Assembly: GCA_023079485.1 (NCBI GenBank)
Contig: CM041092.1
Location: forward strand, 14,087,127 to 14,151,126
Direction: 5' to 3'
Source of the DNA: Archilochus colubris
Taxonomy: Eukaryota; Chordata; Aves; Apodiformes; Trochilidae
DNA: 64,000 nt
In this document: positions 62,901 to 64,000 of the stretch, piece after piece
Position numbering within the stretch: position 1 is the first letter of the stretch
Layout of the letters: the number at the start of each line of letters is the position of its first letter
The notes under the pieces: generated by a model
Databases searched by the model: none
What the model was told of the DNA's origin: nothing
Seen by the model: only the letters and a program-made list of their open reading frames with translations
Position numbers and translations under genes: made by a program

Positions 62901-64000
62901 AGCCATGGGGATGGAGATTAGTAAATAATCCTTCACTGAGAGGTCTGCAAAATTTCCTCTCCTCTCCTTCATCATCTCTCTCACTTTTTCCCCAACCAGA
63001 AGTTACTTTTGTACTTATAGTCAGCCAGCTACTTAAAAAAAAAAATCTTCACACATGTGAATTTGTGTCAGTATCCTGTGTGCAATGCACACATAGTCAT
63101 GGATTTGCTAGAAAAAGCCACAGCCAAGTACTTGGCTTTCTACTATAATTTCTTGTAAATTCTGCTCAGAGCTATCTAGTTAGGCACTGCATATTATAGC
63201 TGTATACACATACATTCTCTTTACCATCTAAACTAGATACTGTTCTCATCCTTTTTGCCTAGAATATGTTTGGGGTTTTTTTTTCTATTTTCTTTCCCCT
63301 ATAAAAAGAACCATTTTGCAGGTACTCAGGCTGAAATGTAGATTTTCTTTGGCCTTAGTATTCTTCTAGTAGCTATTGAAATTTTCTCAAGGACTGGGTT
63401 AAGAACATCAGTAATTAGGACATTTACTACTAGCACATACACAAATCAAGATGCCCTATTGAACAGCCTCTCTCTACACCACTTTAATTGTTTTGTCTTT
63501 GTTGCGCTTAACTTAGTTAATTGGTTTTCTTTGTTGATTTTAAATCATATCAAGGAGCCCAGGAATTCTTTAAGATGCTCAAGTGATCCAGGACAGCTGC
63601 AGCAATTAGCATCTCTCAACCATCTTCCTTATGTAGCAATTGGGATTGACCTGTAATTGGGCTAGGGCTGAAGATCTGCAGTGAAACCTGAACCTTTTAT
63701 GAGGCAGCTAGAAGAAAATAGTGATCAGCCAATATAGTTCCAAATTTATTGAGACTTTCAGTAACCATCACTAATGTTGGTCTACACAATCTGCTCTGAG
63801 CACTACCTGAAATCTTTGTCCATATGCTCCCTGCCATGGTTTCATTCAGTATTTTATGTGAAGTACAAAAGGATTCCCCTCCTTCCTGCTCTGCTTTCAG
63901 GTATAGTACCCAGCACAGCAGATTACCAACAATCTGGGATATGTGAATGCTGCCATAATACTTGAAGACAGGCAATAAAAGAAAGAAAGCCTAGAGAAAG
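59931..64000. other. Gene-free stretch, nothing recognised
   Basis: AT-rich unique DNA with T runs (about 61018-61028 and a 16-base run at 62008-62023). Frames up to 95 codons show no domain. No repeat family was recognised up to the end of the window. Confidence 0.58.

Noticed and set aside
1..64000. tRNA, rRNA, snRNA genes, CRISPR arrays, bacterial-type operons or prophage
   Set aside because: No cloverleaf with a GGTTCGAATCC-type arm, no known RNA gene start, and no regularly spaced repeats. The vertebrate repeat content excludes a bacterial source.

Overview
This window reads as nuclear DNA from a bird: a long, AT-rich, CpG-poor, gene-free stretch from a gene desert or a very large intron. 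The avian call rests on CR1 LINE 3' ends. The clearest, at about 59826-59930, carries the direct ATTCTATG-type terminal repeats seen on the minus strand of bird CR1s, and two older copies lie at about 4928-5076 and 29020-29150. No open frame resembles a known protein. The longest is 144 codons, and frames of that size are expected by chance. I found no convincing coding exon, tRNA, rRNA, snRNA or CpG island.

Layout. 1-4.5 kb: plain AT-rich DNA with one candidate conserved block. 4.5-5.1 kb: an old MIR-like SINE and a CR1 fragment. 5-22 kb: mostly unique sequence with short microsatellites and homopolymers. 22-28.6 kb: unique sequence that includes two of the best-looking candidate conserved non-coding blocks. 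29 kb: CR1 fragment. 32.0-37.1 kb: an old amniote SINE and two solo LTRs of one endogenous retrovirus family, each flanked by its own perfect 6-bp target-site duplication, with another candidate conserved block between them. 39.4-39.7 kb: a TAAAA microsatellite followed by T/G-rich low-complexity DNA. 42-44 kb: MIR-like SINE and very old CR1 remnants. 44.9 kb: a TAA-rich microsatellite. 53.9-60 kb: several old CR1 pieces, a palindromic AT repeat, a MIR-like SINE and the youngest CR1 piece. The rest is unremarkable.

No genes work together here. The useful signals are the transposon record (several age layers, every recognised LINE and LTR copy on the minus strand) and a few unique blocks that look like possible developmental enhancers. 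That enhancer reading is inference from sequence texture and short motifs, because no alignment could be run. I did not find an undescribed biological system in this window.
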